This document shows positions 44,352 through 57,099 of a stretch of 64,000 nt of DNA, piece by piece (the first letter of the stretch is position 1; each line of letters starts with the position of its first letter). Both the position numbers and the translations under genes were made by a program. The notes under the pieces were generated by a model. That model did not search any database, had not been told where the DNA came from, and was given only the letters and a program-made list of their open reading frames with translations. This DNA comes from Actinernus sp. WN-2022 (lineage: Eukaryota; Cnidaria; Anthozoa; Actiniaria; Actinernidae): the NCBI GenBank assembly GCA_030867875.1, contig JAOWCC010000577.1:85355740-85419739 (forward strand), read 5' to 3'.

Positions 44352-47300
44352 CCTGTACAATACAATACAATACAATAACTTTTATTTAAACACGATAAAA
44401 GATTAAAGCGTTGCCGCTTGTGGGGTCGTGTATAATACTAAAATAAACTAGTTAACTATATTCACATTTTACATTAAGTTATTAATCATCTATTTTAAAA
44501 CTAATAATTCAGTAATATTTATAATAATCGTTCTTGTGAGGGGCAGTTTGCGGTGATTCAGCTCCAAAATCTAAATTATGCAGGGCCTGTGATTTACTAG
44601 CCACTCTGGTAAAGTTCTTTACATTAGAGGTCTCCGGTAAGTCTGGAGTGAGCAGGTTCCACACAATTGCCGCTCTATGTGCTATCGAATTCTTCATGTA
44701 ATAGCTATTGAAGCGTGGCACTATAACCCTGTTTTTGCCGTTTCGTAAATTTTGCGTTCTGTCATTCTTAACTAGAATATGGTCCATAGAAGCGGGAATG
44801 CACTCATAGAAAATTTTATATGCTAGTGTAGCTAACCTTACTTTGTACATTGAGCATAAGGGGTCCCATTTTGCTTGCTTGAGTACGTCTACGGAAGGCA
44901 TATCTCGCGTAAGGCCGTATATTAGCCTAGCAGCTCTACAATGTAGCGATTCTAAGGCGCGGAAGCCATCCTTATTGGTGAAACTACCCCATATCGGCAA
45001 CGCATATATTACGGAAGGTAAAATTATCTTATAATACAAATCCAAAAGCGTATAGCGCGGTAGAAACCGGCTGCGTTTTAACAAATTTAACTTATTGGCA
45101 AATCCTTTCTTGACCTCCAGTATATGACGGGTCCATGTAAGTTTGTTATCGATGGTGACACCTAGCAGCCTTGAGTGGGTCACCCATTTTATATTGTGGT
45201 TCCCAAGAGACACGGCGTTAATCGGGCCAATGAAGCTGCCTCGATGTAAGATCATAGCCTCGCACTTTTTGGGATGAGGTATGAGGTAATTTTTCGAACT
45301 CCAATCCACGAGTTCCTTTAGCGCCTTGTTGAGCATATTAGTGACGGAGTCCACCGACTCGCCTACACAATAGATTGTCGTATCGTCTGCATACATATAA
45401 AGAGATCCAGAGACCACTGCCTTAGGTAAGTCACTTGTGTAGAGAGTGAAGAGTGTCGGCCCCAGCACAGACCCTTGAGGAATTCCATACGTTACGTTGG
45501 CGTACTCGGACGATTCTCCGTTAATAACCGTGAACTGTTTTCTCTCACTAAGATAACCTCTTAGCCAATCAAGTAGATTCCCTTAATGCCAAAATTATGC
45601 TCAAGCTTTTGAATTAGGACTTTGTGAGAGATGCTGTCAAAGGCTTTTTGAAAGTCAATAAAGGCCACACCCACGACAAGTTTGGAGTCTATAGCTCGTC
45701 TCCACGTCTCCGTAAGGTGCACCAATAGTAAGTCGGTAGAGTGTCCCTTGCGATAAGCCCATTGATAGTCGGTTACAAGATGGTTTTGCGTGAAAGTATG
45801 ATCTACGATTGTATCGGTGATGCATGACTCTAGAATTTTACTCGGTACACTTAGCATAGACAGAGGGCGGTAGTTCCCCCTGTCCGATTCATCGCCTTTC
45901 TTGCCGGAATACGGGATTTAATCTGGCTACCTTCCAGTCGCTGTAAACTCTGGCATCTCTTAGGCTACGTAAATATAAGTTAGTCAATGGAGCGGCAAGA
46001 GACAACCCAGCCGCTTTTAGTAGCCTGGGCGAAATACCATCAGGGCCCGTCGCTTTATTTGATTTCAGTTCAATAAGTTTCTTCTCGACCTCCCTATATG
46101 ATAATCGCGCATCGTATATGCAAGGGATTGGCTTTTCTTTTACATGTCTGGGTACCAGTTGTGGCTCGATGGTGTCTGCCAATCTCTCTCCAATTGTAGA
46201 AAAGAAACTGTTCATTAGGTTAGCCTTCTCTTTATCTTCAACTGCAAGGCTTTCATTGTCGCGTTTTAGTGGTCCGATTACTTTTCGGACTTTGGGATTT
46301 GTGGCTCTGGACAGTAGATTCCAATAGGCAGCTGTGGTCTTTACTTCATCAAGTTTCTCCTTGAAATAAGCTGCTTTAGCGTTCCTGATGTCTGATATGA
46401 TTTCATTTCTCAGTTTTTTGTAATCTGCCCACTTCTCAGCATCCTTTGTTTCGATGGCTTTCTTGAACGTTTTGTATCTTCGATTCATTTTGAGCTTTAT
46501 TGTATTATTGATCCATGGCGACGACACGCTACGCACTTTTACGTCCTTATAAGGAGCGTGGAGATCACATACGCTTTTAAACAGTTGTTCCCAGGCCCAA
46601 AGGGCGTCATCATTGTCCTCAAATACGGTGGAAACGTGAAATGGTGTTCGCTCAATATCAGACTTAAAATCTTTCTCGTTAAAGTGCTTAAAATTTCTAA
46701 TTCGTATAACTTTAGGTGGGGGTCTTTTACTATTCAGCTTGAGGGTTGCATAGATTAGGTTGTGATCCGATATGCCAAGCCGTAATACTCCAGTTTTGCG
46801 AACTGCGTTTACATTGGTTGTCACGATCAGATCAATTAGGGTCTTTGTTGATACTGTGATACGGGTCGGTTCTTTGACAACGTTCTGCATACTAAATAAG
46901 TCAAATAGGTTCAGTAGATTTTTCGTTTTCGATTGTATATCCATGTGCTCTATGCCGTCTTCATTTGCATCTAATAGATCACAATTAAAATCGCCTAAAA
47001 GGAATATACTGTTTGACTTCATCCAGGCCTTCTCAAGTGTGTTATGTAGATTGCTGAAAAAAATCGTCGATTGTTTCTCTGATCTATACACAACTGAGAA
47101 TAGCGTGTTTTGTGTTGGAAGTTTTATCTGAATCCAAATGGCCTCAAGCTCTTCGTTGGCAAGATCCTTTCGGTGTGTGACCTTGAGATGTTCAGAGTAA
47201 TATATAATACACCCTCCTCCTTTGCATTTGGATCTGTCCAGGCGGATGAATTTCAGGCCATCAATATGTATATCCTGATCTCTATCAGACTTGTTCAGAT

Positions 47301-47410
47301 GAGTCTCCGTAATCGCAAATATATCAAATTTACAGATACTCTGAAGTACGCGCAGTTCTTCAACCTTATTGCGGAGGCTACAAATGTTCAAGTGTGCGAC
47401 TTTTAAGTCT
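44352..47410 (-). mobile_element. Nearly full-length LINE (AP endonuclease plus RT)
   Basis: The endonuclease half (47391-45889) begins MNICSLRNKVEELR and has AITETHLN, LLGDFNCD, DLIVTT and GISDHNLIYATLKL. The RT half follows in two frames (45857-45561 and 45468-44509): VGVAFIDFQKAFDSISH, QGSVLGP-type block, catalytic YADDTTIY, then LLGVTIDNKLTW, ALPIWGSF and AAIVWNLLTPDLP. Breaks lie near 45860-45900 and 45470-45560. The 3' end is marked by a TACAA repeat on the plus strand (44354-44378). A jockey/CR1-type element, inactive by frameshift but long and well preserved. Confidence 0.9.
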
Positions 47411-48099
47411 TTCCCCGATCCCTGTCAAGAGGGTAATGATAAAAATTCGAATTAAAGGTCAGGTAAATTAAATATTTTGAGAAGAACCCAAAATGAGCCC
47501 ATGACAACCCGATCCCTATTCATCAGAATACATTTTCTGTGCTAAATGACGAGAGTTTACAATCACCTGACCGACAACCCACTACCAAAGAAAGGGACCA
47601 CGAAGTACGGTTAATTCTCGGGTTCAAAACAATGAATATATGCCTGCTCAAATGCAGTGTGTTAAACGAATAAGTAGTGTTTCAATTAAAAGGTCAACAT
47701 ACGAGAAAAACAAAAATATTAAATTACATATATACTAAGCTACCGGCCACTCCTAAAGACTGCTAAATTCAGCTAATAATTCTTCCCTTTGGTTATTACT
47801 AAGAGGATTTCAAATGAAAGTGTATTTCATCTTCAATCTCATGTGGCCCAAGTGAAAGCCCAGATGGGCTCTTGTTTATTTTACAACAGTGACAATAAAC
47901 ATCTGTAAATAGTGATCTAAGCTCAATTCACAAATGACTTCTATGTAACAAATTTATTAATGTATCCAAATCCAATTTGATTACTTTTCATTATAAACAA
48001 AAAAAATCCTAACTCTACACTCATAAAAAATAATAATAAATTAATTGAGGAAAGAAATCACACTAAATACTTCTACTTGACAAACACTTAACCTGGAAA
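47411..48099. other. Unassigned AT-rich stretch
   Basis: No exon or repeat boundary recognised. Confidence 0.35.
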
Positions 48100-48700
48100 C
48101 AACAAATAACAAATAGTCTCTATTAAGCTGAAACTTGCAAAATCATTAGGTATTTTATACAAAGCAAAACATCATGCACCCCCACTAGTTTTAAAACAAA
48201 TATACTATTCCAGTAGTGTACCCACATATGAATTATGGTATTTTACTCTGGGGAAATTCTTATCCCTCTTTATGAAGCCTTTGCGCACTATTCAAAAAAG
48301 AGCAATTAGAGTAGTTCCAAATGAAAAGTGGAATGCCCATATACACCTCCTTTATTCTTCAAACTAGATCTATTGACCATAAATGATTTATATAAATTAC
48401 ATGCGAGCTTGTTTATGTACGATGTCTATTATAAAACAGTAAGTTGCATGGTTCTACCGTTTCACTGATCTATTTGTCCCTCTATCTAATGTACACCAAT
48501 ACCAAACGAGACAAGTCTCAAAACAAACATCCTTTATTAATCATTCTAGAACAAATATAGTTTGTGCTTCATTACAAGTGAAGGTATTAAAATATGGAAA
48601 GAAATCACAAAAAACTTAAAAGATCTCAATAAAAAATCATTTAAAAAAACTAAATAGCTCTTTTCCTGAAAATTATCAGTTTCAATAATGTTATCATATT
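48100..48700 (+). mobile_element. LINE RT C-terminal fragment
   Basis: A decayed plus-strand copy related to 1-735: LAKSLGILYKAKHHAPP, RTIQKRAIRVV, DLFVPLSNVHQYQTRQ and a terminal basic block, in changing frames. Followed by an ATT-bearing tail (48885-48900). Confidence 0.65.
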
Positions 48701-48904
48701 CTTCATGTCTATTTCGTAAATTAGTCAAATGCAGATTTTACATCTTACCTTATGTTTTGTAAAAAATTGTTCGTAAAATTGAACTGTGCTCCAGTGTTCC
48801 ACCTATTAGAGTGCTCCTGGCTAGATAGCTTCTCAGTTTTTTTCAGCTCCAGCTCACTCTCTTTTTTTTCTATTGTTAAACTCATATTATTATTGTATTA
48901 CATG

Positions 48905-49470
48905 TAACTACTACATCTAGAGTAAAATTAATGTTGTTGTTGTTATAACTGAAGCAATACTTGTTTCGCCGTTGTGCAGATTGTCTGCTTATGGTAGGCA
49001 CTGGGAACAAGAATGGAACAGGCCAGGTTTATATTTTTAGCACATTTTACGCATGCCTAGATGGCTCGTCTCTTGACATCTCGCCACAGGCAGCCCAGAA
49101 TCACTGTTAGTAACAGTGTTTGTATAGGAAATTTTTCGTTCTTAATTTTCGACAGAAATATTTAATAAAAATCCATCTTTATGTCTGGACTGAGTTTCAG
49201 GGAATTCAGTCACATTTTCCTCCCCATAGAGGACAACCACACAACACAACTATCAGTGATCCTGGGCTGCCAGGATCGAGATGCGTATTGAAATCGAGAC
49301 ACGTATTGAAAATCGAGACAGGTTTTTATGAAACGTCTCTCGTTTAACAGAAACCTTGAGATACTATAAATGAGTCTCTTGAGTGATCCAACCTATATAC
49401 TATAAATGAGTCTCGTTCTTATAAGAGACGTGTTTCCCAGGAACCTTGAGTGATTCAACTTATATGCACT
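48905..49470. other. Unassigned stretch
   Basis: CACAGGCAGCCCA at 49085 resembles the end of the hAT-like MITE at 22677. Two near-repeats of ATACTATAAATGAGTCTC lie at 49363 and 49398. No gene. Confidence 0.4.
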
Positions 49471-49533
49471 AGAAACCTATGCACCTTCCATCACTACGAA
49501 ATTCTCCCAACAGTGACAGAATTCCCACCCCCT

Positions 49534-49685
49534 CAGTTCGTCTTGAGGTACACTCGTACTCGTCTCTACATCATTTCCATCCCCTCCCCTCGCAGTTCGT
49601 CTTGAGGTACACTCGTACTAGTCCCTACATCATTTCCATCCCCTCCCCTCGCAGTTCGTCTTGAGGTACACTCGTACTTGTCTCA
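49534..49685. repeat. 59-bp repeat downstream of 7TM copy 2 (three units)
   Basis: Units begin CAGTTCGTCTTGAGG at 49534, 49593 and 49652. Copy 1 of the gene has two units. Confidence 0.8.
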
Positions 49686-50017
49686 CTATTGAAAAAGTCT
49701 CAGTCCCAGTCCACATAGTGCAAGAAAGATCGAGAGGAACGGGAGAGTGAGACTGCAGGAAATTTCCGAGAACTGACACTGCGTATTCATAGCGTATTGC
49801 ACGAAGTCATTTAACTGGGACCGATTATGGAACGAGTGACGTGGACTCCACTCGATATTAGTATTCAGCTTCCTGATCATGCTATTGAATTCCTTTGTCA
49901 GACTAGCAGTTGATATCCAGGGATGAATACAAACAAATATTGAGTAGATTAGAAGGACACAAATGTAATAATAACTCGTCCATGAAATAGAATCGTTGCT
50001 GCTTGTCAGTAGAATTA

Positions 50018-51348
50018 TGCACTAGTCAATTGAAACTTCGGCCCCCCGACCCCCGGGACATAGCGGGGAATGTAACATTTATACAGTGTTACATTTTGAC
50101 CTTTTCCCCGCCCATCGGGGACAGTTGGCTGTTACAATACCCGCCCCTATGGCTCCGGCATGTGCTTCAGAATTTTCAATTGGGAGGAGGCATTGAGAAA
50201 TTGAATATACATAAGCTTCAATCTGTTGCTCCATTATTTGAAAAAAATACATTTTCACTAGCGGATCCAGGGGAGGGGTTTCGGGGGTTGCAACACCCAC
50301 TATGATTCCGGTAAATCACTCTAGATTTAAAAAAAAATCCTTTTGCAAACCCCCCTTTCACAAAATCCTGGATCCGCCCCTGTACATTTTCTATTACTAT
50401 ACATGCTTTCCGCACTTTTACAGTCTCCACCATTGTCTTGTTTATCAGAAACCGTTGTCTGTCAACAAAAAACAACAATGCGACAAAGGAATATAAAGGA
50501 AATGTCATGCAGCTGCGTTTAAATATATTTAAGTAATGATCCGTGTAAAAAGTACGATAAAATCCATTGTTATGTGGCATTGAGCCTCCCTCGCATGGGA
50601 TTTGTCTGTGTTTTAGACTACGAAAACACTGGGTGATAATTATCATTATTCTGAAATAAAAGTAGTATGAAGTCTTAGTTTCATTCCATTTTTATGAACA
50701 AATTATCTTCCAACCAATAGGAACAGCCAAAAACAATAGCTACGAAACAGGCACGATTGATAAGGTTTCGAACATACGATTTGCTTTACAAACGCCATTT
50801 GGAACTGCAGTGCAAATCGTAGTTTTAATAGTTTGAAAAATTGGAGGAAATTAAACGTCTTCCTAACCTTGAAGGCGATTTTCATGTTTCAACCAATCAG
50901 ATCAAGAATTTTCACAATACAAAATTAACACCTTGTCCATCTGAATGCCGTTCGGTGTCGTACTTGTTACACGAATCATTACTTAATCTGATATTTTGCC
51001 GTGACGCAAACTTTAACAAAACCGGCTTTGTTGTTGCAAATAACAACGTGTGTAATAATAAACACTTCCTGATCTACTACTCGTGACTTAACTCAGTATA
51101 CACACTGCCTCTTAGGGTTAGCTTCCGCCATGTTTGATACACGTTGTTGATGCTCGGGCCCAGTCCCGCTCTGTCGTGGTTGGCGTTACAACCACCGCTA
51201 AAATCCCCGCAAATTTTGCAAATCGTTACTTTCCCCGTTCCACCGGGAAAATGCAGCGTTAAATGTGCGTTATTCCACGGCTATGTCCCCGTTAATGCCC
51301 CACTATGTCCCGGGGGTCGGGGGGCCGGGGTTTCAATTGACTAGTGCA
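50018..51348. mobile_element. PIF/Harbinger-type non-autonomous transposon, 1331 bp
   Basis: Terminal inverted repeats of about 50 bp start TGCACTAGTCAATTGAAAC. The TTA duplication (50015-50017 and 51349-51351) fits the TWA preference of PIF/Harbinger. The uninterrupted homologue at 34261-34270 shows the empty site with a single TTA. No transposase or Myb-like frame was seen. A smaller repeat sits inside at 50262-50390. Confidence 0.85.
50262..50390. mobile_element. Small MITE nested inside the Harbinger-type element
   Basis: The ends AGCGGATCCAGGG and CCTGGATCCGCCCC are inverted, and GGGTTGCAACACCC is near the centre. Related G-rich sequence occurs at 13552-13720. Confidence 0.6.
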
Positions 51349-52537
51349 TTACCGCGAAGTACAGGACAAGCCAGAAGTGACAGGCAGTGTTCAAGAGAAA
51401 CCACTTCTTGTACGAACCGACGGTAGCAGCAATAGTACAGCAAAGATCCTGGTGAATTGCAATATAACAATTCACTGAGTCTCCCTCTACTGTGAAAATT
51501 CTCTGGATACATTGCTTTGTTAGAGTTATAAGTCCATTGACGATCATTCCAAATACCAGACAGCCCACGACAGTAAACCACAGCATTAAAGCGATAAAAA
51601 AATACCATATAAAAACTTTGCTGTCACAGCTATCGCATTGAACTCCAAGAGGGCAACATTTTCGTAGCAGAACAGCCGTAGTTAAAAGAACAAGGGAACT
51701 TGTTAAGATTAAATTCACAGCTCCCCATCTGTTCTTCTTGACGAGATTGTAGGCAGCTGACAGTTGAAGGGTTTTCGGCCGTCCAGAGCTCTTCCGTACG
51801 CAGTAACACATCATAAGAAGTGACAAAACTTGAGAAGCTACGACAACAAAACGAGTAAATTGATAAATATCGTATTCACTCGAAGTAACGTGAGAGGAAT
51901 CGCTGTCTGCAATCAAACAAAATGAATAATTGACGTACCGAGAGGTTGGACGACACCAGAAAACTGTGACCGCTTCTCCAGCGAAGAGAAATAAAACAAT
52001 AGGTATCGTTATCAACAGTGATGCTATTGACCAGCAGCCAAATGGATGCCATAAACCCAAGGCTATTGCAGTATATTTTAGAGGTCTTCCACTGTAAAGA
52101 GTATTATGAAGTCGCGTAGAAATATTTTCAGACATTACAGATTGACCCCTGCTCTGTGACGTTAATGACATCAGTTCGACATCAGATTTCGTAACATCCA
52201 AACCCATATTTATATTGGATTGCGGTACGTTCTCCAGCGATTTCCAAGGCTTTGTCTCTCTAGTAATCTGTGCGTGTGCTTCTATGCTCTCATTAAACGG
52301 CATCTTTGGCACACTGTTTTCCTCATTGGCGTTCAGAAGCGGAGTAGGCTCCAAGCGTTCGTCGAATGTCCCAAAATTTTGATCAGTGTTTATCGACAAC
52401 GGCGGGACTCTTGGTCTAGTTGAGTCAGCCATTAGTATGCCGGGAAACTGCTTGACGCCTCTTTATGTTAGGTCGTGGGACGAAGACTTGTAGTTGTATA
52501 CTCTTACTCCAAGAAAGCTTTGATATAACTTTCTGTT

Positions 52538-52572
52538 CACTGATCTGTACTGATATAAGCATTGTGAACTGC
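52538..52572 (-). promoter_or_regulatory. 35-bp inverted segment, copy 2 promoter
   Basis: Exact reverse complement of 35469-35503, in colinear flanking sequence. Confidence 0.8.
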
Positions 52573-52790
52573 AAGTGTCGCGTTTCACCACAGGTAGCTT
52601 ACGATCTGGAGAATGTATGGGAATTTCACAATAGATGGGTGCACATGACGTCACGGTCGCTCCTTCTTCTCTCTCGTGCCAGTCTCCTTTTTCCATTTTC
52701 ACGCGGCCAAATAATTTTATCACCTTTGCGTTGAAATAACACCGAGGGGTTGTTTCGCAGGCTAGTTTTCACAGGAACTAATCACCCATT

Positions 52791-55700
52791 ACTTAGGGGA
52801 CTGGTCATAAATTGGCGGGGGTGGGGGTTTATGAAGGAAATAAAAAAGTCTAAAAATACATAATCATTGAAAAAGGGGGATTATTGGGAGAATTGAAGGG
52901 CCATTTTTTGTATGATCCACCATTTTATTTATTTATTTATTTTATTTATTTATTTATTTACTTCGGCCATAATAGAAGATACAAAATAGAATAAAGTAAA
53001 ATATACAACAAACAAAACATAGAGGCCAGGAGAACCAACACAGCGTTAGCCAATTACGTTGGTTTCCTATGAAGAATAAAATTACAATAAATGATCTAAT
53101 TACAATACTTATTCCAACCTAAAAGCAGCATTTGAGAGGTGCGGTTAACTGTCTTGCCTGGTGACATTTCAGACATACAGACTTCCAAGACCTAGGGTTC
53201 TCGATGTCAAATACAGAAGTGATGGCAGACACGTAATATTTAAATAGTAATTATCTAAACTTAGGTAAAGAGATATCTGATTTACGCAGTTCGTGTGGAA
53301 GTGTATTCCAAGTTCGGGAAGCTCTTATAAAATAACTATTTTGGTAACACAGGGTCTTGACATTAGGAATCTGATAAGTAATAAGATTAAGTGAGTTATC
53401 CATCGAACGTAGAGAGATGAGAGATGCTTAAATTCACCCTGTTTACAAGCTTTGGCAAAACATCTTGAGCTAAGGTTACTAAACCGTGTTTTGCCTTATA
53501 CAAGAAGATGAGGTCAAGGTATTCATACCAGTAACATAAAGGTAAAAGCTTTAGAGTTAAGAGTCTAGATTTGTAGGAGATGTCTGTTTGGAAGGGCAAC
53601 AGGAGAATAAACTTAGTAGCCCTCCTTTGTGTTCTTTCTATATCCTGCGTCAGATCGACAGTTTGTGGGCTCCATACTTGTGAGGTATAGGCAAGGTTCG
53701 ACCTAACCAGGGACAAGTACAGACATCGACGGGCGCTACTACTTCGGACTTTGACGGCAGAGCGTCTGAGTAGGCCAAGCAACTGGTTCGCCTTGGTGAT
53801 CTGTTGACGAATGTGAATGGACCATGTAAGGTCGGTACGAACGGTCACGCCTAGGTCTTTTTCGCTAGGAACGTGGTCCAAAACTTGACCATCAATGGTA
53901 TAGTTAGCCAATAGGGGACTACGTTTCCTGGTAATGGTTAAAACTTTACATTTCTTCGCATTGAACTTCAGCCGCCAAGAGCGTGCCCAGGTCGCCAAAT
54001 TAAATACCTAACCCTGAAGAATGGAGATGTCTGCTGCAGATTCCACTACCGAGAAGCATTTGGTGTCGTCAGCAAACAATGTCACCTCGACGGAGGACGA
54101 GATGATCGATAATGGGAGGTCGTTGACATATAGATCAAGAACAGAAGGGGTCCCAGAATAGACCCATGAGGAACACCGGAAGTGACTGAAAGCGTGTTCG
54201 ACATGGCGCCATGAACTGTTACACGCTGCTGGCGACCAGAGAGGTAGTTCTTGAACCAGTCTAGCACTCCACCTGTGATACCAAATCGGCTAAGTTTGCG
54301 CAAGAGTAGTTTGTGGTCAACTGTGTCAAAGGCTTTAGAGATGTCGAAGTAAAGGACGTCGGTTTGTTTGCCCAAGTCCAGGTTTTGACCAATGCGATGG
54401 AGGACTGTCAGTAGCTGTCTGAGCGGTACAGCATTTGCCTTTAAGGAAGCCGTACTGAGCTCCAGAGATCATATTTTGAAGGTGGTCTATCAGACGATTG
54501 TAAATACAACGCTCCAGTACTTTAGCGACTATGCACATCAAGGAAATGGGTCTGTAGTTTTCTACATAACTCTTATTTCCTTTCTTGTGGAGAGGGGTGA
54601 TGTTGGCAAGTTTCCATTCAGTAGGGAGAGTTCTAAGCTTGAGTGACTTGTTAAACAGGTGAGTGAGGGGGTATGAAATACTTGACGCGCATTCCTTTAG
54701 TAGGCGGGCAGATACTGTTATCAGGTCCCATAGCTTTGTTTGGATTTAAAGACTTTAATACTTTAGATACTCCACTGGGTAGTAAGATTATCTCCGAGAC
54801 AGTCACATTAGTTATAGGTGAGTCAGGCGTCCATTCGTCATCGGTAGTTTTGGAATACACGGAGTTGAAATAGCGATTGAAAAGACAGGCTACATTTTTG
54901 GGAGTACTGGCACCGACACGAGCTGAATCTGCGTTGGTGGAAGCTATCGTGACGTTGAGGGACGCTACTAGACTTCGTTGATGTCTTGAAGAACGACCAG
55001 AAACGCTTAGGATTTGATTGCAGGGTAGAGCTCAACGAACCAAAAAAATGGTCCCTGCTGGCTTTTATTAGTTTCTTTGCACATATGAACGCAGATGTCT
55101 GTACTTTTCGCGTAAAGCATCAGAATTGATATCCTGAAGCTTCCGACGCAGGGTTTCTTTCTGCTTAAGTAGATGTAAAATACTGCTATTTAACCAGGGT
55201 AAGGTATGACGCCCCTTTATGGTCTTGATAGGGATAAAATCATTGGCTGCGGCAAGGAAGCTATCTCTCCATGAATTCCAATCATCGTTGATATCAGATG
55301 GAGAATCTGAAATCATCCAGTCAAGATCAAGCGACTCGATAGCACGATTCATTCCCTCAACGTCTCCTCGCCTATAGTCGAAGACAGTTCTCCTAATATT
55401 ATGACTTTCTTTGAGCCGTGTTGTGTAAAGTCAAACAGAATGCCTCTGTGGTCAGAGAACAAGTTTAGTTCTTGAAGGTCGACTACCTCAATATTGTTAA
55501 CCTGGTCCGGCAGGTTGGTGATGACAAGGTCGAGAATGTTGTTTCCTCTTGTGGGTGAAAAGATAGTCTGATATAGGAAATGGTCACACAAGCTGTTATA
55601 GAAGAAACTATCGGATTCACACGAAGGGGTTACCGCACTCTCAGACCATGTGATTTTAGGGAAGTTGAAGTCGCCAGTGATGATGATTTTGTCGTATTGT

Positions 55701-56952
55701 CTACAGCAGTTATCCAAAAAGTTATTGAATGAAGACAGCCATTCATAAGTGGAATTGGGAGGCCTATAGCAGCTGACGAAGAGGATTTTATAATCTTGAC
55801 TTGTAGTGCATTCAACGGAAACAATTTCGAGTCCCGCATGAACGATAGGCACTTCTTTAGTACTAATGAATGAAGTATTTTTTGTAGCAATCAATACCCC
55901 GCCGCCGGTTTTAAATGTTCTTTCAGTCCTAAATAAAGTATAGTCTTGTGGAAAAAAATCTTTATCGTAGTATTTATCTGATAACCACGTCTCTGTAAGG
56001 AGAACTACGTCAAAGGACTCCGTGTATGCAAAGTCTTGAAGACTTAATAGGTTTGATAACCAGTCTCCTCCAGGTAATTTATGTAAACTGACCAAGCTGC
56101 GAGCATTCCAACTCAGACACCGAAGGCAAGATTTAGTTTGCCCAGATACTGCAGCCTTAGGTGTAGTGATGTCGCGATTACTTTGGTTAGTTATGCAGTC
56201 GTCTGGTCCAGGATTTAGTTCAATATCCATAAAGATAGATAATGTGAGTGGAGGAGTGATGTCAGGCGGTGAGATGCAAGTGTATCCATGTTTTCCCCAC
56301 GTAGAAAGCGTCCGACGAATGCGATATTTACCAGCACTTAGAATCCTAACATGGACACTCTTTAGACGCACAGCTCTCATAATTTTGAAAGTAGTAAATT
56401 TGGCATTATTCTGGAAGTTAATTAGATAAGAGTTTACGGTTGTCTCCACTTTTGGCGACGTAGCGTCGTTGTTACTAAGGGATACAAGGAGGCAAAGAAA
56501 ACCAGCTGAGAAGAGGAAGAGTTGTCCAATCGCCATACTTGGTTCTCCGTGTATTCCAAAACTACCGATGACGAATGGACTACAGAGTGCGCGCATAGGC
56601 CGTTGGAGTTGGTTGTCCGTTAAGTGGCGAGTCTTCTCTCTGGCGTGTGCAAATACTGCAACTGTTTCAATGAGCGCAACTTTTAAAAAATGTTCAGAAA
56701 CTGTCCAGGAGTGATATATAAATATCAAACTGTTAGTACAACCCTAATCCGCGGGTCCAAGATTCCTTCGTAGAAGTGAGCTTTACACAGTTACACCAGC
56801 TGTAATCCAGTTTAGGTTTACCGAGTGGCTTCGGAATTGGTAGAAAGTAAAGGAGGTTTGGCACAGCTCAGATCCACTCCGAAGCGCGCGTATGGGCGGG
56901 TTCAACAAATTACTCCTCCCACTCCCCCCGCTAATTTATGACCTGTCCCTTA
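52791..56952. mobile_element. Terminal-repeat element hosting a LINE
   Basis: ACTTAGGGGACTGGTCATAA at 52791 and its imperfect complement ending 56952 (TTATGACCTGTCCCTTAG) form the ends of a small repeat. The LINE at 52920-56900 has inserted between them. Confidence 0.55.
52920..56900 (-). mobile_element. CR1/L2-like LINE with 2A-like motif
   Basis: The first frame (56728-55349, 459 codons) has a hydrophobic signal-like segment at residues 65-84, then a 2A-like FMDIELNPGP (residues 166-175; the cleavage-type Gly-Pro is at 56204-56209). The AP endonuclease follows: WNARSL, LLTETWLSD, TGDFNFPKI and FSDHRGILFD. Later frames hold the linker, RT motif A YFDISKAFDTVDH (54320), SGVPHGSILGPLLFLIY, the catalytic FADD box (54067-54078), and the thumb region KDLGVTVRTDLTW / YTSQVWSP (53998-53396). 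The 3' end has an AAAT tail (52923-52965 on plus as TTTA). Several frameshifts make it inactive. Confidence 0.88.
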
Positions 56953-57099
56953 GTTCCATTCTGTAGCTGATACTGTATGGGCTTAGCACCCTTCTCATGT
57001 GGTTCCGAAAACACATCAAAATCACAATCAGAAATGGACATCAATTCTCCGCCGAATAATATAATACGACCACATCAAACTTTGTTAGCTTGGGCTGCC

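Larger units (their letters stand above)
49686..52432 (-). pseudogene. Seven-transmembrane protein copy 2, split by a transposon
   Basis: The 5' part (52432-51349) encodes the N-terminus and the first five hydrophobic segments. The 3' part (50017-49686) encodes the last two segments and ends LALCGLGLRLFQ as in copy 1. A 1331-bp element at 50018-51348 separates them, with TTA duplicated. Without it the frame would be continuous, so the insertion is the only obvious lesion. The encoded N-terminal 95 residues differ from copy 1 at roughly a dozen sites (for example a KYEEN/NEEN length change), while the next 270 or so residues are identical. It is probably silenced or encodes a truncated protein. 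Confidence 0.82.
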
